Shown here in pieces: positions 37,436 through 45,838 of a stretch of DNA of 64,000 nt. This stretch comes from Ruminococcus sp. (GTDB taxonomy: Bacteria; Bacillota; Clostridia; Oscillospirales; Ruminococcaceae). Under the pieces are notes generated by a model. That model did not search any database, was not told the DNA's origin, and saw only the letters and a list, made by a program, of their open reading frames with translations. Each line of letters starts with the position of its first letter. Position 1 is the first letter of the stretch. The translations under genes and the position numbers were made by a program. The stretch spans positions 85,785 to 149,784 of the forward strand of contig SVNV01000001.1 in assembly GCA_015066705.1 (NCBI GenBank), written 5' to 3'.

Positions 37436-38275
37436 TCAATTTCTTAAAGCCCACTCTATTGCAAGCTGAGCCCAGTTCTCTGCTACCGGCTGAATATGTC
37501 CGTCATAATTTGCGGTATTGAAATTACAAAGTGAAAGTCCGTGTCCGCCCCACTCGTAAATATGGCTTTCAAAAGGAATTCTGTTTTTTGAAAGTCCTGC
37601 CATATAAAGAAGTGAGTTTTCAACAGGGACACAACCATCATCAGCACAATGCCAGAGGAAAGTTTTTGGTGTATCCGGATTAATCTGCTTATCAAGGGTT
37701 ACAAGCTCGTAGATTCTTTCTTTCTCCTCGCCCTCAAGTCCATAAAGAGCATTATCAATAGTTCCCTGATGTGTTAACTCGCCTGTTGTGATTACAGGAT
37801 AAGCTAAAATTGCTCCGTTTGGTTTTACGAGTTCCTTTTCACAGCCAAGAGCTTCAAGGATAAAATCCTTTGACCAATGACAGCTTACAGAAGCCGCAAG
37901 ATGTCCACCTGCCGAGAAGCCACAAACATAAATTCTATCAGGATTTGTATCAAATCTCTCAGCATTTTCACGGACATATTTCAAAGCGGTAAGTGCTTCT
38001 AAAAGCTGTGTCGGAAATCTCTTTTTGCTTGTGGAATATCTGAGCACAAAAGCATTGAAGCCTGCACCTGCAAATCTGAGTGCAACCGGCTCAGCCTCTC
38101 TGTCAGAACAAAAATCATATCCCCCGCCCGGAAAAATCACAATGGCAGGACGATTTTTTCTGCCGATTTCGTTACTGTATTCATAAACATAACAGGACAG
38201 CTCACATTTTGTACCCTCATCAGAAAGCTGCGCCTTTTTGTAATTTACATCAAGATTAACCTTTTCAAAAATCAT
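37436..38275 (-). CDS. Alpha/beta hydrolase, acetyl-xylan-esterase-like
   Basis: A 279-residue cytoplasmic hydrolase of the BD-FAE/acetyl esterase group. The oxyanion segment is FPGGGYDF (about 48-55), followed by REAEPVALRFAGAGFNAFVL. The nucleophile is in CGFSAGGHLAAS (Ser near 120), with the likely Asp in WHCADDGCVP and His in WGGHGLSL. Family members remove acetyl or feruloyl groups from plant oligosaccharides. There is no signal peptide, so it would act on imported sugars. It leads the operon with pheA and ispDF, an unusual context. Confidence 0.85.
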   Translation of the reverse strand: MIFEKVNLDVNYKKAQLSDEGTKCELSCYVYEYSNEIGRKNRPAIVIFPGGGYDFCSDREAEPVALRFAGAGFNAFVLRYSTSKKRFPTQLLEALTALKYVRENAERFDTNPDRIYVCGFSAGGHLAASVSCHWSKDFILEALGCEKELVKPNGAILAYPVITTGELTHQGTIDNALYGLEGEEKERIYELVTLDKQINPDTPKTFLWHCADDGCVPVENSLLYMAGLSKNRIPFESHIYEWGGHGLSLCNFNTANYDGHIQPVAENWAQLAIEWALRN

Positions 38276-38306
38276 AAAAGCAATCCTTTCATAATAACAT
38301 ACCTAC

Positions 38307-38335
38307 ATTTTACCACATCTCTTATACAATTTCAA
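38307..38335 (-). promoter_or_regulatory. Promoter of esterase-pheA-ispD-ispF operon
   Basis: Minus-strand TTGAAA (38335-38330), 17-bp spacer, TAAAAT (38312-38307), about 30 bp before the esterase start. Confidence 0.7.
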
Positions 38336-38412
38336 GGAATATTTTTGTAGCCGATTTTTTTAGATTTTCATAATATGAAATAATGTTTTTAAGAAAGGAG
38401 CAACATATTTAT

Positions 38413-39468
38413 ATGGCAGAAAAATACTTTCTGGGGTCTTTTTCACCTGAAGGATTCAAGGGGAATTTCGGCGAGGAAATCAAAAAAAGCGACTTCAGGA
38501 CGGTAATCCTAAAGGGTGGTGCCGGTACAGGAAAGTCATCGCTTATGAAAAAGGTTTCCGCACATTTCAAAGACAAGGACGAGGTGGTTGAATTTTATTG
38601 TTCTTCTGACCCTGATTCTCTTGACGGAGTTTTGTTAAAAAGCAGAAAACGGATTATTGTTGACGGAACGGCACCTCACGTTTTTGAGCCGACATTTCCT
38701 GGAGTGAAAGAAAAAATACTTAATCTGGGAGACTGCTGGGACGAGCGAAAGCTATGCGTAAGCAGTGATAAAATCATTGAAATCACCAAGGAGCACAAAA
38801 AACATATGGAACGTACAAAGCGTTACGTCAAGGCACTTTCCTCAATTTTTTCAGACACATATTCAATCGGTTACGAGGGAATTTTAACTCAGAAGTTAAA
38901 TGGTTTTGTGGATAGGCTTATAAAAAAGCTTGCTATAAAGAGGTCATTTAATCACGGAGAAATTTCAATCCGTCAGCTTTCAGCACTTACCCCTCAGGGC
39001 TACAAAACCCTCACCGACACTCTTGATGGTTATGAAATCTACCTACTGAAGGACAGTTATTTTGCGGGAAGCGATATAATTTTAAAAGCACTTTGCGACA
39101 TTTTCACCTCCCGTGGAAAAGACGTTTACGCAAGCCCTCTGAACATCTTTGACCACACCGTTTACGAGCACCTTCTCATTCCCGAAATGAGGCTTGCTTT
39201 TATTTCGTCAAATCCTCTCACAGCCTTAAGGCTTGACAATGTAAAGGCAATTAACGTTCACAGATTTTACGACAAACAGCATCTTTCACAGAGAAAATCA
39301 AGGTTAAAGCTCAACAAAAAAGCCTGCTGTGACCTTACTCTTGAAGCCTCACGTACGATGAAAACCGCTCTTAAAATTCACGACGAACTGGAAAAATACT
39401 ACATTCTGGCGATGGATTTTGACAAGGTGGGTACTCTTTGCAAAAACACCATTGAAAGCTTTAAATAA
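38413..39468 (+). CDS. Two-lobed P-loop ATPase (PRK06851-like), second lobe degenerate
   Basis: A 351-residue ATP-binding protein of unknown function found in Firmicutes. The first lobe has Walker A LKGGAGTGKSSLMKK (about 35-49) and the conserved SSDPDSLDGV and VDGTAPHVFEPTFPG segments. In the family the second half repeats this fold with its own P-loop. Here the matching stretch reads LLKDSYFAGSDIILKAL, with no Walker A glycine-lysine. The start is set at ATG 38413; AAGGAG is 12 bp upstream, a longer spacing than usual. An upstream ATG at 38383 overlaps that site. Confidence 0.75.
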   Translation: MAEKYFLGSFSPEGFKGNFGEEIKKSDFRTVILKGGAGTGKSSLMKKVSAHFKDKDEVVEFYCSSDPDSLDGVLLKSRKRIIVDGTAPHVFEPTFPGVKEKILNLGDCWDERKLCVSSDKIIEITKEHKKHMERTKRYVKALSSIFSDTYSIGYEGILTQKLNGFVDRLIKKLAIKRSFNHGEISIRQLSALTPQGYKTLTDTLDGYEIYLLKDSYFAGSDIILKALCDIFTSRGKDVYASPLNIFDHTVYEHLLIPEMRLAFISSNPLTALRLDNVKAINVHRFYDKQHLSQRKSRLKLNKKACCDLTLEASRTMKTALKIHDELEKYYILAMDFDKVGTLCKNTIESFK

Positions 39469-39527
39469 AAAAACTCCCCACGCATTAAGGTAGGTAGTTA
39501 TATAGAAGTATATTATATGAATTTATC

Positions 39528-39690
39528 GGGGCGAAACCTTTCTGAAGAAAGGTTGTCCCCCGAACCCCCTTCCAAAGACTTTAATATTAAAATAACTATC
39601 CCCCGCACAGCGGGGGATAGTTATTTTAAATACTGAAGTTTTAGGAAAGGAGTTTGAGGAATAACCCTTTTTCAAAAGGGTTTTCCTCAA
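39528..39690. repeat. Hairpin-rich intergenic repeat element
   Basis: Three successive inverted repeats in 163 bp. (1) 39528-39560: GGGG...CCCC around AACCTTTC-TGAA-GAAAGGTT. (2) 39587-39629: a perfect 20-bp palindrome with a 3-nt loop (TTAAAATAACTATCCCCCGC and its complement). (3) 39654-39690: TTGAGGAA / TTCCTCAA enclosing AACCCTTTT / AAAAGGGTT. Between (1) and (2) lies the C-rich CGAACCCCCTTCC. The layout looks like a dispersed non-coding repeat of Ruminococcus-type genomes. It fills most of the 280-bp gap between the ATPase gene and nadA. Confidence 0.7.
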
Positions 39691-39748
39691 TAAGTCCGTA
39701 TAATACTTATATCTGACCATCTGATTTAAGACGTTGGGAGAAATATTT

Positions 39749-40651
39749 CTATCCGAGTTCAATCATCTTATCGATTGCTTTTTTTGCATTTACTCTTACA
39801 TCTTCGAGAACATCAACCTCAAAACCGTTACCCTTAAGTGTTCTCAACACATCACCGAGGTTTGTAATTCTCATATCAGGACATATCAGTTTTTTACTCA
39901 TAACAGGAAATGCCCTGTCAGGGTATCTGATTGAAAGGTAATCAGAAATGCTCTTTTCTGTTCCTACAATTACATCATCGTCACAGCTTTCAGCAAACTT
40001 GATTATTCCCGAGGTAGCGCCTATGTAATCTGCATATTTCAGCACCTCGTCAGGAAGTTCGGGGTGCATAGCGATTTTAGCATCAGGATAAAGCTTTTTA
40101 ACTTCTATAACTTCCTCTTCTGTCACGCTGTTATGGACAGGACAGCAACCATTCCAGAGAGTAATATCCTTATCAGGAAAATTCTTTTTTATAAATGTTC
40201 CGAGGTTTTTATCCGGAACAAAAAGAACAGGCTTATCAATCTTACTTACAATACTGACTGCACTTGATGAAGTAACGCACACATCACAGACAGCCTTTAT
40301 TGCCGTTGTGGTATTTACATATGCAACAACCACTGTATCAGGGTGGGCTTTTTTATATTCCACGATTTCTTCAGGCTTAATCATCATAGCCATAGGACAG
40401 GCAGCTGTTGGACTTGCGAGAAAAACTCTCTTTTCAGGTGAAAGCACCTTTACGGTTTCCGCCATAAATCTTACACCACAAACGATAATATTTTTCTGCG
40501 GAAGCTTTGTCGCAACTGTTGAAAGCGCAAAGCTGTCGCCTGTTTCATCAGCGATTTCAAGCACAGCAGGTGACTGATAGCTATGAGCAAGAATTGCCGT
40601 ATCAGTTTCTTTTTTTAGTCTGATAATTTCGTCCTGAATATTTTTAAGCAT
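39749..40651 (-). CDS. nadA: Quinolinate synthase
   Basis: Fe-S enzyme that condenses iminoaspartate with dihydroxyacetone phosphate for NAD synthesis. The 300-residue protein matches the short NadA form. Candidate cluster ligands are the Cys in IIVCGVRFMAET (about 78-89), in LWNGCCPVHNSV and in LICPDMRITN near the C-terminus. nadB and nadC, its usual partners, are not in the window. It is the last gene of the rsmD-coaD-coiled coil-nadA run, 20 bp after the coiled-coil gene. Confidence 0.94.
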   Translation of the reverse strand: MLKNIQDEIIRLKKETDTAILAHSYQSPAVLEIADETGDSFALSTVATKLPQKNIIVCGVRFMAETVKVLSPEKRVFLASPTAACPMAMMIKPEEIVEYKKAHPDTVVVAYVNTTTAIKAVCDVCVTSSSAVSIVSKIDKPVLFVPDKNLGTFIKKNFPDKDITLWNGCCPVHNSVTEEEVIEVKKLYPDAKIAMHPELPDEVLKYADYIGATSGIIKFAESCDDDVIVGTEKSISDYLSIRYPDRAFPVMSKKLICPDMRITNLGDVLRTLKGNGFEVDVLEDVRVNAKKAIDKMIELG

Positions 40652-40671
40652 TACGTCACTACCTCTAAGAA

Positions 40672-41139
40672 TTAATCGTCCTTTTTCTTTCTTGCAGCAG
40701 CCTTTACAGCAGCTCTTGACTGCTTGATATCAGCAAGTCCGTTTGCAAAGCTCTTTTCTGTCTGTTCAAACAGCTTATCAAGCTTTATACACATAGCTTC
40801 TCTGATTTCTTTTTCCATACTGTTTGCCTTGGCGATAATATCGTTTGCAAGCTCTCTTGCCTGCTTTACGATTGTTTCGTTGGCAATAAGAATCTTTGCT
40901 CTTTCCTCAGCAGTTTTCATAAGCTGGTCAGCTTTTTTTCTTGCTTCTGCAATAATTCTTTCTTTTTCATCAGAAACAGTCTCAGCTCTTTTGATTTCGT
41001 TAGGCATATTGTAATGCATATCATCAATAATTGTTCTGATTCTGTCAGGGTCTACAAGCACCTTCTTGTTTGCAAAAGGTACCTGCTTTGCATTTTCAAG
41101 AATGTCTTCAAGCATATCCAGTGATTCTTTGATAGTCAT
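40672..41139 (-). CDS. Coiled-coil protein, function unknown
   Basis: A 155-residue, highly charged, mostly helical protein with no membrane segment. Residues about 48-115 form a likely coiled coil (KERIIAEARKKADQLMKTAE and following), similar to ATP synthase subunit b/H or DivIVA-like helices but without a specific match. The N-terminal 45 residues may be a separate helical domain. It lies between coaD and nadA; such a gene is often found next to coaD in Clostridia. The C-terminus is a basic tail, AARKKKDD. Confidence 0.6.
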   Translation of the reverse strand: MTIKESLDMLEDILENAKQVPFANKKVLVDPDRIRTIIDDMHYNMPNEIKRAETVSDEKERIIAEARKKADQLMKTAEERAKILIANETIVKQARELANDIIAKANSMEKEIREAMCIKLDKLFEQTEKSFANGLADIKQSRAAVKAAARKKKDD

Positions 41140-41153
41140 ATTTATCGTCCTTT

Positions 41154-41639
41154 CTATTTTTCTTTTACAAGTCTTTCTTTAATTGTTCCGAGAATCGGCT
41201 CAGGCACAAAATCTGTAATCTCTCCACCGTAGCTTGCGATTTCCTTTACGATACTGGAAGAAAGATACATATTTTCGCTCTTTGTTACAAGAAATACCGT
41301 TTCTGCTTCGGGATAAAGCTTTTTGTTTGCCAGCGCCATCTGAAATTCATATTCAAAGTCGGTAACAGCACGAAGTCCCTTTACGATAGCAGATGCTTCT
41401 TTTTCTTTAAGGTAATCAGCAAGAAGTCCCTCGCTACTGTCAACAGTAACATTAGGCAAATCCTTTATAACCTTCTGTAAAAGCTCTACTCTTTCCTCAA
41501 CAGAAAAAGAATATTTCTTTGCAGAATTGACCATTACCAGCACAATAACCTTATCAAAGAGCTTTGACGCTCTGTTGATGATATCCATATGACCAAGAGT
41601 AACCGGGTCAAAGCTACCCGGACAAACAGCTATTTTCAT
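41154..41639 (-). CDS. coaD: Phosphopantetheine adenylyltransferase
   Basis: Penultimate step of coenzyme A synthesis. The start is set at ATG 41639, giving MKIAVCPGSFDPVTLGH with the (T/S)FDP-x4-GH nucleotidyltransferase motif; an in-frame GTG three codons earlier is less likely. The 161-residue product has the C-terminal MYLSSSIVKEIASYGGEI motif. It follows rsmD by 20 bp, a common bacterial pair. Confidence 0.96.
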   Translation of the reverse strand: MKIAVCPGSFDPVTLGHMDIINRASKLFDKVIVLVMVNSAKKYSFSVEERVELLQKVIKDLPNVTVDSSEGLLADYLKEKEASAIVKGLRAVTDFEYEFQMALANKKLYPEAETVFLVTKSENMYLSSSIVKEIASYGGEITDFVPEPILGTIKERLVKEK

Positions 41640-41659
41640 AAATGTCACCCTAACTAAAT

Positions 41660-42214
41660 TTATTCTTCCTCAGAAGGTGGATTTTTCATATAGGTTGTGA
41701 GAGATATATTTCCGTACTTATATCTTTTAAGCACCTTGAATTCTTCTACCTCGTCAGGTAATAGAAGTCCTGTTTCGTGCTCACAGACAACTATTCCGCC
41801 GTCATTCATTTTAGGACAAAGAAGGGGAAGTGCTTTTTCAACAAGCCCCATATTATACGGTGGGTCAAGAAGAGCTATATCAAGACCGTTTTTTGCAGTC
41901 CTTAAATAGTCGATACTGTCCATGTTTAAAATTCTGGAGCTTTTCACAAAGCCTGTATTATTTACATTTTCCTTTACTACTGCAACAGAAGCAGCATTCT
42001 TATCAACAAACACGCAGTGAGAAGCTCCCCTGCTCAGTGCTTCAATTCCAAGCTGTCCTGAGCCTGCAAACAAATCAAGCACAGACGCCCCCGGAACATC
42101 AAACTGAATTATAGAAAAAATAGCTTCCTTAACCTTATCAGATGTAGGTCGCACATCATTTCCTTCAAGAGTCTTAAGCTTCTTACCTCTTGCACTACCT
42201 GTTATAACACGCAT
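41660..42214 (-). CDS. rsmD: 16S rRNA (guanine966-N2)-methyltransferase RsmD
   Basis: Methylates G966 of 16S rRNA during 30S assembly. The 184-residue protein begins MRVITGSARGKKL, has motif I VLDLFAGSGQLGIEALSRGA (about 45-64) and the catalytic DPPY in ALLDPPYNMGLVEK (about 115-128). It is first in the operon with coaD and has a consensus promoter upstream. Confidence 0.94.
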   Translation of the reverse strand: MRVITGSARGKKLKTLEGNDVRPTSDKVKEAIFSIIQFDVPGASVLDLFAGSGQLGIEALSRGASHCVFVDKNAASVAVVKENVNNTGFVKSSRILNMDSIDYLRTAKNGLDIALLDPPYNMGLVEKALPLLCPKMNDGGIVVCEHETGLLLPDEVEEFKVLKRYKYGNISLTTYMKNPPSEEE

Positions 42215-42248
42215 AAAAATTTACCTTTTCCTTTATATATATACAAAC

Positions 42249-42277
42249 ATTATAATACATTTTACAATTCAAGTCAA
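42249..42277 (-). promoter_or_regulatory. Promoter of rsmD-coaD-nadA operon
   Basis: Minus-strand TTGACT (42277-42272), 17-bp spacer, TATAAT (42254-42249), 35 bp before rsmD. Confidence 0.75.
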
Positions 42278-42368
42278 GGGAAAGCATACTTTTTACATTT
42301 GCATAATATACCCAATTTTAGTTATGATACCCATAAAAAAATTGTATAACCGTCTATCGGGAGATTGG

Positions 42369-42397
42369 TTGCAATTTTTGGTGTTTTGTGATATAAT
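42369..42397 (+). promoter_or_regulatory. Promoter of the ketoacid oxidoreductase operon
   Basis: TTGCAA (42369-42374), 17-bp spacer, TATAAT (42392-42397), 37 bp before the MinD-like ATPase gene. It is divergent from the rsmD promoter. Confidence 0.75.
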
Positions 42398-42433
42398 TTA
42401 GGATATGCAATTTATGTAGGAGAAGTTTTTCTT

Positions 42434-43102
42434 ATGAAAAAGGTTACTATTGTTACAGGACATTACGGAAGCGGTAAAACAAATATCTGTGCAAACCTCG
42501 CTATGGAGCTTGCAAAAAAAGGCGAGAAGGTTACTGTTGTTGACCTTGATATTGTAAATCCGTATTTCAGAACTGCTGATTTTACTGACCTTTTCAAAGA
42601 CAACAACATAAACCTTGTTTCTTCTATTTACGCAAACTCAAACCTCGACATTCCTGCTATTTCCTTTGACGTGGAAAGACTTTGCAGAGAGGACGGCTAC
42701 GTTATCATTGACGTAGGCGGAGACGACGCAGGTGCTACTGCACTTGGTCGTTACAAGGCTGTTTTTGAGGAGCTTTACGAAGAAAACAACATTGATATGC
42801 TTTATGTTATAAATTGCTGTCGATACCTTACAAGAACTCCACAAGAGGCTCTTGAGCTTATGTATGAAATCGAATATACTGCAAGATTCAGGCATACAGG
42901 TATCATAAACAACTCAAATTTAGGAAACGAAACAACTTTAGAAACAGCAGTTTCTTCAATCGAATTTGAAAAGGCTGTTTCAGGGGAAGCTAAGCTTCCT
43001 GTACTTTTCACATCAGTGTGCAAGGGTTGTGATATTCCTGAAATTGAAGGGGTTAATTTCAGAGAGGTTGATGTTTTTGTCAAGCCTTTATGGGAAATGT
43101 AA
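42434..43102 (+). CDS. MinD/ParA-like P-loop ATPase linked to ketoacid oxidoreductase
   Basis: A 222-residue ATPase. The P-loop is TGHYGSGKTNICANLA (8-23), lacking the signature first lysine of ParA/MinD (KGGxGK). It is followed by VVDLDIVNPYFRTADF (about 36-51), the switch-I-like region with an Asp, and VIIDVGGDDAGA (about 90-101) as Walker B. Two Cys lie in CKGCDIP near the C-terminus. It is 55 bp before the ferredoxin gene of the oxidoreductase operon. Related ATPases in anaerobes help insert metal centres (CooC-like); a maturation role is inference. Confidence 0.7.
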   Translation: MKKVTIVTGHYGSGKTNICANLAMELAKKGEKVTVVDLDIVNPYFRTADFTDLFKDNNINLVSSIYANSNLDIPAISFDVERLCREDGYVIIDVGGDDAGATALGRYKAVFEELYEENNIDMLYVINCCRYLTRTPQEALELMYEIEYTARFRHTGIINNSNLGNETTLETAVSSIEFEKAVSGEAKLPVLFTSVCKGCDIPEIEGVNFREVDVFVKPLWEM

Positions 43103-43157
43103 ATCAGGCGATTTTTCGCTTTTATGTAAATCGGGTTTTAGGAAAGGAGAATTCTGA

Positions 43158-43364
43158 ATGGCTAAGATTACTGTTAATTTTGAAAGATGCAAGGGTTGTG
43201 GACTTTGCGCAACAGCTTGTCCTAAAAAGATTGTTGCAATCCAGAAGGAAAGACGTAATCCAAAGGGTTATTACACAGCAGAATGTATTGACGATTCAGC
43301 TTGTATTGGTTGCGCTATGTGTGCTATGATGTGCCCTGACTGTGCAATCAAGGTAGAAAAGTAA
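43158..43364 (+). CDS. 2-oxoacid:ferredoxin oxidoreductase, ferredoxin (delta) subunit
   Basis: A 68-residue 2[4Fe-4S] ferredoxin. Cluster motifs are CKGCGLCATACP (11-22) and CIGCAMCAMMCP (about 47-58). It supplies electron transfer to the TPP-dependent core encoded by the next three genes. GGAGAATTCTGA precedes the ATG. It is the standard first subunit in Kor/Vor-type operons. Confidence 0.92.
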   Translation: MAKITVNFERCKGCGLCATACPKKIVAIQKERRNPKGYYTAECIDDSACIGCAMCAMMCPDCAIKVEK

Positions 43365-43398
43365 TTTAATTATTTAAGGATTAAAGGAGTGATATTAA

Positions 43399-44454
43399 AT
43401 GGAAAGAAGTCTTATGAAAGGTAACGAGGCTCTTGCTGAGGCTGCTATGAGAGCAGGCTGTCAGTGTTTCTTTGGTTATCCTATCACACCACAGACTGAA
43501 ATTTCAGCTTATCTTGCAAAGAAAATGGCAGCTAACGGCGGTCTGTTTTTACAGGCAGAAAGTGAAGTTGCTGCAATCAATATGGTTCTCGGCGCTGCAT
43601 CAACAGGTGTCAGAGTTATGACATCATCTTCATCACCGGGAATTTCACTTAAGAGTGAAGGTATCTCATACATCGCAGGTTCAGACCTCCCTTGCGTAAT
43701 CATCAACGTACAGAGAGGTGGCCCTGGTCTTGGCGGTATCCAGCCATCACAGGCTGACTACTGGCAGGCTACTAAAGGCCTCGGTCACGGTGACTTCCAC
43801 GTTCTCGTTTATGCACCAGCATCAGTTCAGGAAATGGTTGACGTTGTTGTTAAAGCATTTGACAAGGCTGACGAATACAGAATGCCTGCTATGATTCTTG
43901 CTGACGGTATCCTCGGTCAGATGATGGAACCTGTTACTTTCCCGGAAATCGAAGCTAAGAACGGCAACAAGCCTTGGGCTGCTGACGGTCACAAGAACAA
44001 GAGAGAACACAACATCATCAACTCACTTTATCTCCAGCCTGACGTTCTGGAAAAGTCAGTTGTTGACAGATATGAAAAGTATAAGAAGATTGAAGAAACA
44101 GAAGCTGATGCTGAAAGCTATCTCTGTGAAGATGCTGAAATCGTAGTTTGTGCATTCGGTGCTACTGCGAGAGTTGCAAAGAGCGCTGTAAATCAGGCAA
44201 GAGAAAAGGGCATCAAGGTTGGTCTTTTCAGACCAAAGACAGTATGGCCATTCCCTGCCAAGCAGCTTCAGGAAGCTTCAAAGAACGCTAAGACTCTTCT
44301 TTCTGTTGAAATGTCAATGGGACAGATGATTGACGATATCAAGCTGGCTATCAACTGCTCAAAGCCTGTTGAATTCTTTGGAAGAACAGGTGGAGTTATC
44401 CCTAAGCCAACTGAAATTCTTGACGAAATTGTTAGACTTGGAGGTGCAAAGTAA
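43399..44454 (+). CDS. vorB: 2-oxoacid:ferredoxin oxidoreductase alpha subunit (VorB/KorA type)
   Basis: A 351-residue subunit with the pyrimidine-binding half of the TPP enzyme (about 1-200, including CQCFFGYPITPQTEIS) and a transketolase C-terminal-like domain (from about 240). The complex oxidatively decarboxylates branched-chain 2-oxoacids or 2-oxoglutarate to acyl-CoA, reducing ferredoxin. Which substrate is used cannot be told; the name vorB follows common annotation. Its stop overlaps the start of the next gene (TAATG). Confidence 0.88.
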   Translation: MERSLMKGNEALAEAAMRAGCQCFFGYPITPQTEISAYLAKKMAANGGLFLQAESEVAAINMVLGAASTGVRVMTSSSSPGISLKSEGISYIAGSDLPCVIINVQRGGPGLGGIQPSQADYWQATKGLGHGDFHVLVYAPASVQEMVDVVVKAFDKADEYRMPAMILADGILGQMMEPVTFPEIEAKNGNKPWAADGHKNKREHNIINSLYLQPDVLEKSVVDRYEKYKKIEETEADAESYLCEDAEIVVCAFGATARVAKSAVNQAREKGIKVGLFRPKTVWPFPAKQLQEASKNAKTLLSVEMSMGQMIDDIKLAINCSKPVEFFGRTGGVIPKPTEILDEIVRLGGAK

Positions 44455-45209
44455 TGGCAGTTGTATTTGACAGACCACATGCATTCTGCGACATTCCGTT
44501 ACACTACTGCCCAGGCTGTACTCACGGAATTATTCACAGACTCGTAGCTGAAGTTATTGACGAAATGGGTATCGAAGGCGATACAATCGGTGTTTGCCCT
44601 GTTGGTTGCTCAGTTATGGCTTATGACTATTTTAACTGCGATATGATTGAGGCTCCTCACGGAAGAGCTCCTGCTGTTGCAACTGGTGTTAAGAGAGCAA
44701 AGCCAGATAGCTTTGTATTTACATATCAGGGCGACGGCGACCTTGCTGCTATCGGTACTGCTGAAACAGTTCACGCTGCAACAAGAGGCGAAAACATCGT
44801 TGTTATCTTCGTAAACAACACAACATACGGTATGACAGGCGGTCAGATGGCTCCTACAACTCTCCCTGGTCAGATTACTCAGACAACACCTTTCGGACGT
44901 GACCCTAAGGTTCAGGGTTACCCGGTAAGAGTTTGTGAAATGCTTTCAACTCTCACAGGTACAGCTCTTGCACAGAGAGTTGCTGTTGACAGCGTTCCAC
45001 ATATCAGAGAGGCTAAGAAGGCTATCAGAAAGGCTTTTGAAAACCAGAAGGAAAAGAAGGGCTTCTCTATTGTTGAAGTTCTTTCTACTTGTCCTACAAA
45101 CTGGGGCCTTACACCTGTTGAAGCTCTCGACAGACTCAGAAATGATATGATTCCTTACTACCCACTTGGCGTATATAAGGATATTGATGCTGTGAAGGAG
45201 GGCGAATAA
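44454..45209 (+). CDS. 2-oxoacid:ferredoxin oxidoreductase beta subunit, TPP-binding
   Basis: A 251-residue subunit that binds thiamine diphosphate: the motif GDGDLAAIGTAETVHAATRG runs to VIFVNNTTYGMTGGQMAPTT (about 93-135), the GDG...N pattern. Conserved Cys are in YCPGCTHGI (about 19-27) and GVCPVGCSV. It overlaps the alpha gene by one base and precedes the gamma gene by 1 bp, so the three are tightly coupled. Confidence 0.92.
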   Translation: MAVVFDRPHAFCDIPLHYCPGCTHGIIHRLVAEVIDEMGIEGDTIGVCPVGCSVMAYDYFNCDMIEAPHGRAPAVATGVKRAKPDSFVFTYQGDGDLAAIGTAETVHAATRGENIVVIFVNNTTYGMTGGQMAPTTLPGQITQTTPFGRDPKVQGYPVRVCEMLSTLTGTALAQRVAVDSVPHIREAKKAIRKAFENQKEKKGFSIVEVLSTCPTNWGLTPVEALDRLRNDMIPYYPLGVYKDIDAVKEGE

Positions 45210-45210
45210 T

Positions 45211-45741
45211 ATGACTTATGAAATCGTACTCGCTGGCTTTGGTGGTCAGGGCGTTCTCTTTGCAGGTAAGGTTATCGCTTACGCAGGTCTTATGGACGGA
45301 AAGGAAGTTTCATGGCTTCCGTCATACGGCCCTGAAATGAGAGGTGGTACTGCTAACTGTTCAGTTTGCGTATCAGACGAACCAATCGGTTCTCCACTTA
45401 TCCTTGAACCTGCTATCCTTATGGCACTTAACACACCTTCCTTTGAAAAGTTCATTGGTACTGTTCCTGCAGGCGGAAAGGTGTTTGTTGACTCATCAAT
45501 GGTTGACGCTACAACAGACAGAACTGATATTGATGTTTACTACGTTCCTGCTACACAGCTTGCGTCAGACAATGGAATGAACGGTATGGCTAACATCATT
45601 CTTCTCGGAAAGATGATGAAGGAAACAGGAATGTTTGACCTTCCACAGATTGAGGCTGGTCTTAAAAAGACAATCCCACCAAGAAAGGCGAACCTTCTTG
45701 ACGCTAACATCAACGCTATCAAGCTTGGTATGAATAGCTAA
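45211..45741 (+). CDS. 2-oxoacid:ferredoxin oxidoreductase gamma subunit
   Basis: A 176-residue subunit of the pyruvate/ketoisovalerate oxidoreductase gamma family, with GFGGQGVLFAGKVIAYAG (8-25) and WLPSYGPEMRGGTANCSVCV (about 35-54), the CoA-binding core domain. Last gene of the five-gene operon, followed by a strong terminator. Confidence 0.93.
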   Translation: MTYEIVLAGFGGQGVLFAGKVIAYAGLMDGKEVSWLPSYGPEMRGGTANCSVCVSDEPIGSPLILEPAILMALNTPSFEKFIGTVPAGGKVFVDSSMVDATTDRTDIDVYYVPATQLASDNGMNGMANIILLGKMMKETGMFDLPQIEAGLKKTIPPRKANLLDANINAIKLGMNS

Positions 45742-45748
45742 GATTATG

Positions 45749-45780
45749 ACACACATCACTTTTGTGGTGTGTGTTTTTTT
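45749..45780 (+). terminator. Terminator of the ketoacid oxidoreductase operon
   Basis: Stem ACACACATCAC / GTGGTGTGTGT with one G-T pair and a TTTT loop, then seven T. It starts 8 bp past the gamma stop. Confidence 0.9.
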
Positions 45781-45803
45781 GCGTTTTTTAGGGAAAATCA
45801 CTA

Positions 45804-45832
45804 TTGACAAGCGGTGAAATATATGCTAAAAT
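45804..45832 (+). promoter_or_regulatory. Promoter of the ileS T-box transcript
   Basis: TTGACA (45804-45809), 17-bp spacer, TAAAAT (45827-45832), about 300 bp before ileS. Confidence 0.8.
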
Positions 45833-45838
45833 ACACTT

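Noticed and set aside
39523..39762. 79-codon minus-strand open frame ending in a GGQPFFRKVSP-like stretch
   Set aside because: It is the translation of the hairpin repeat element and the nadA 3' end; this pseudo-peptide is typical of the repeat, not a gene.
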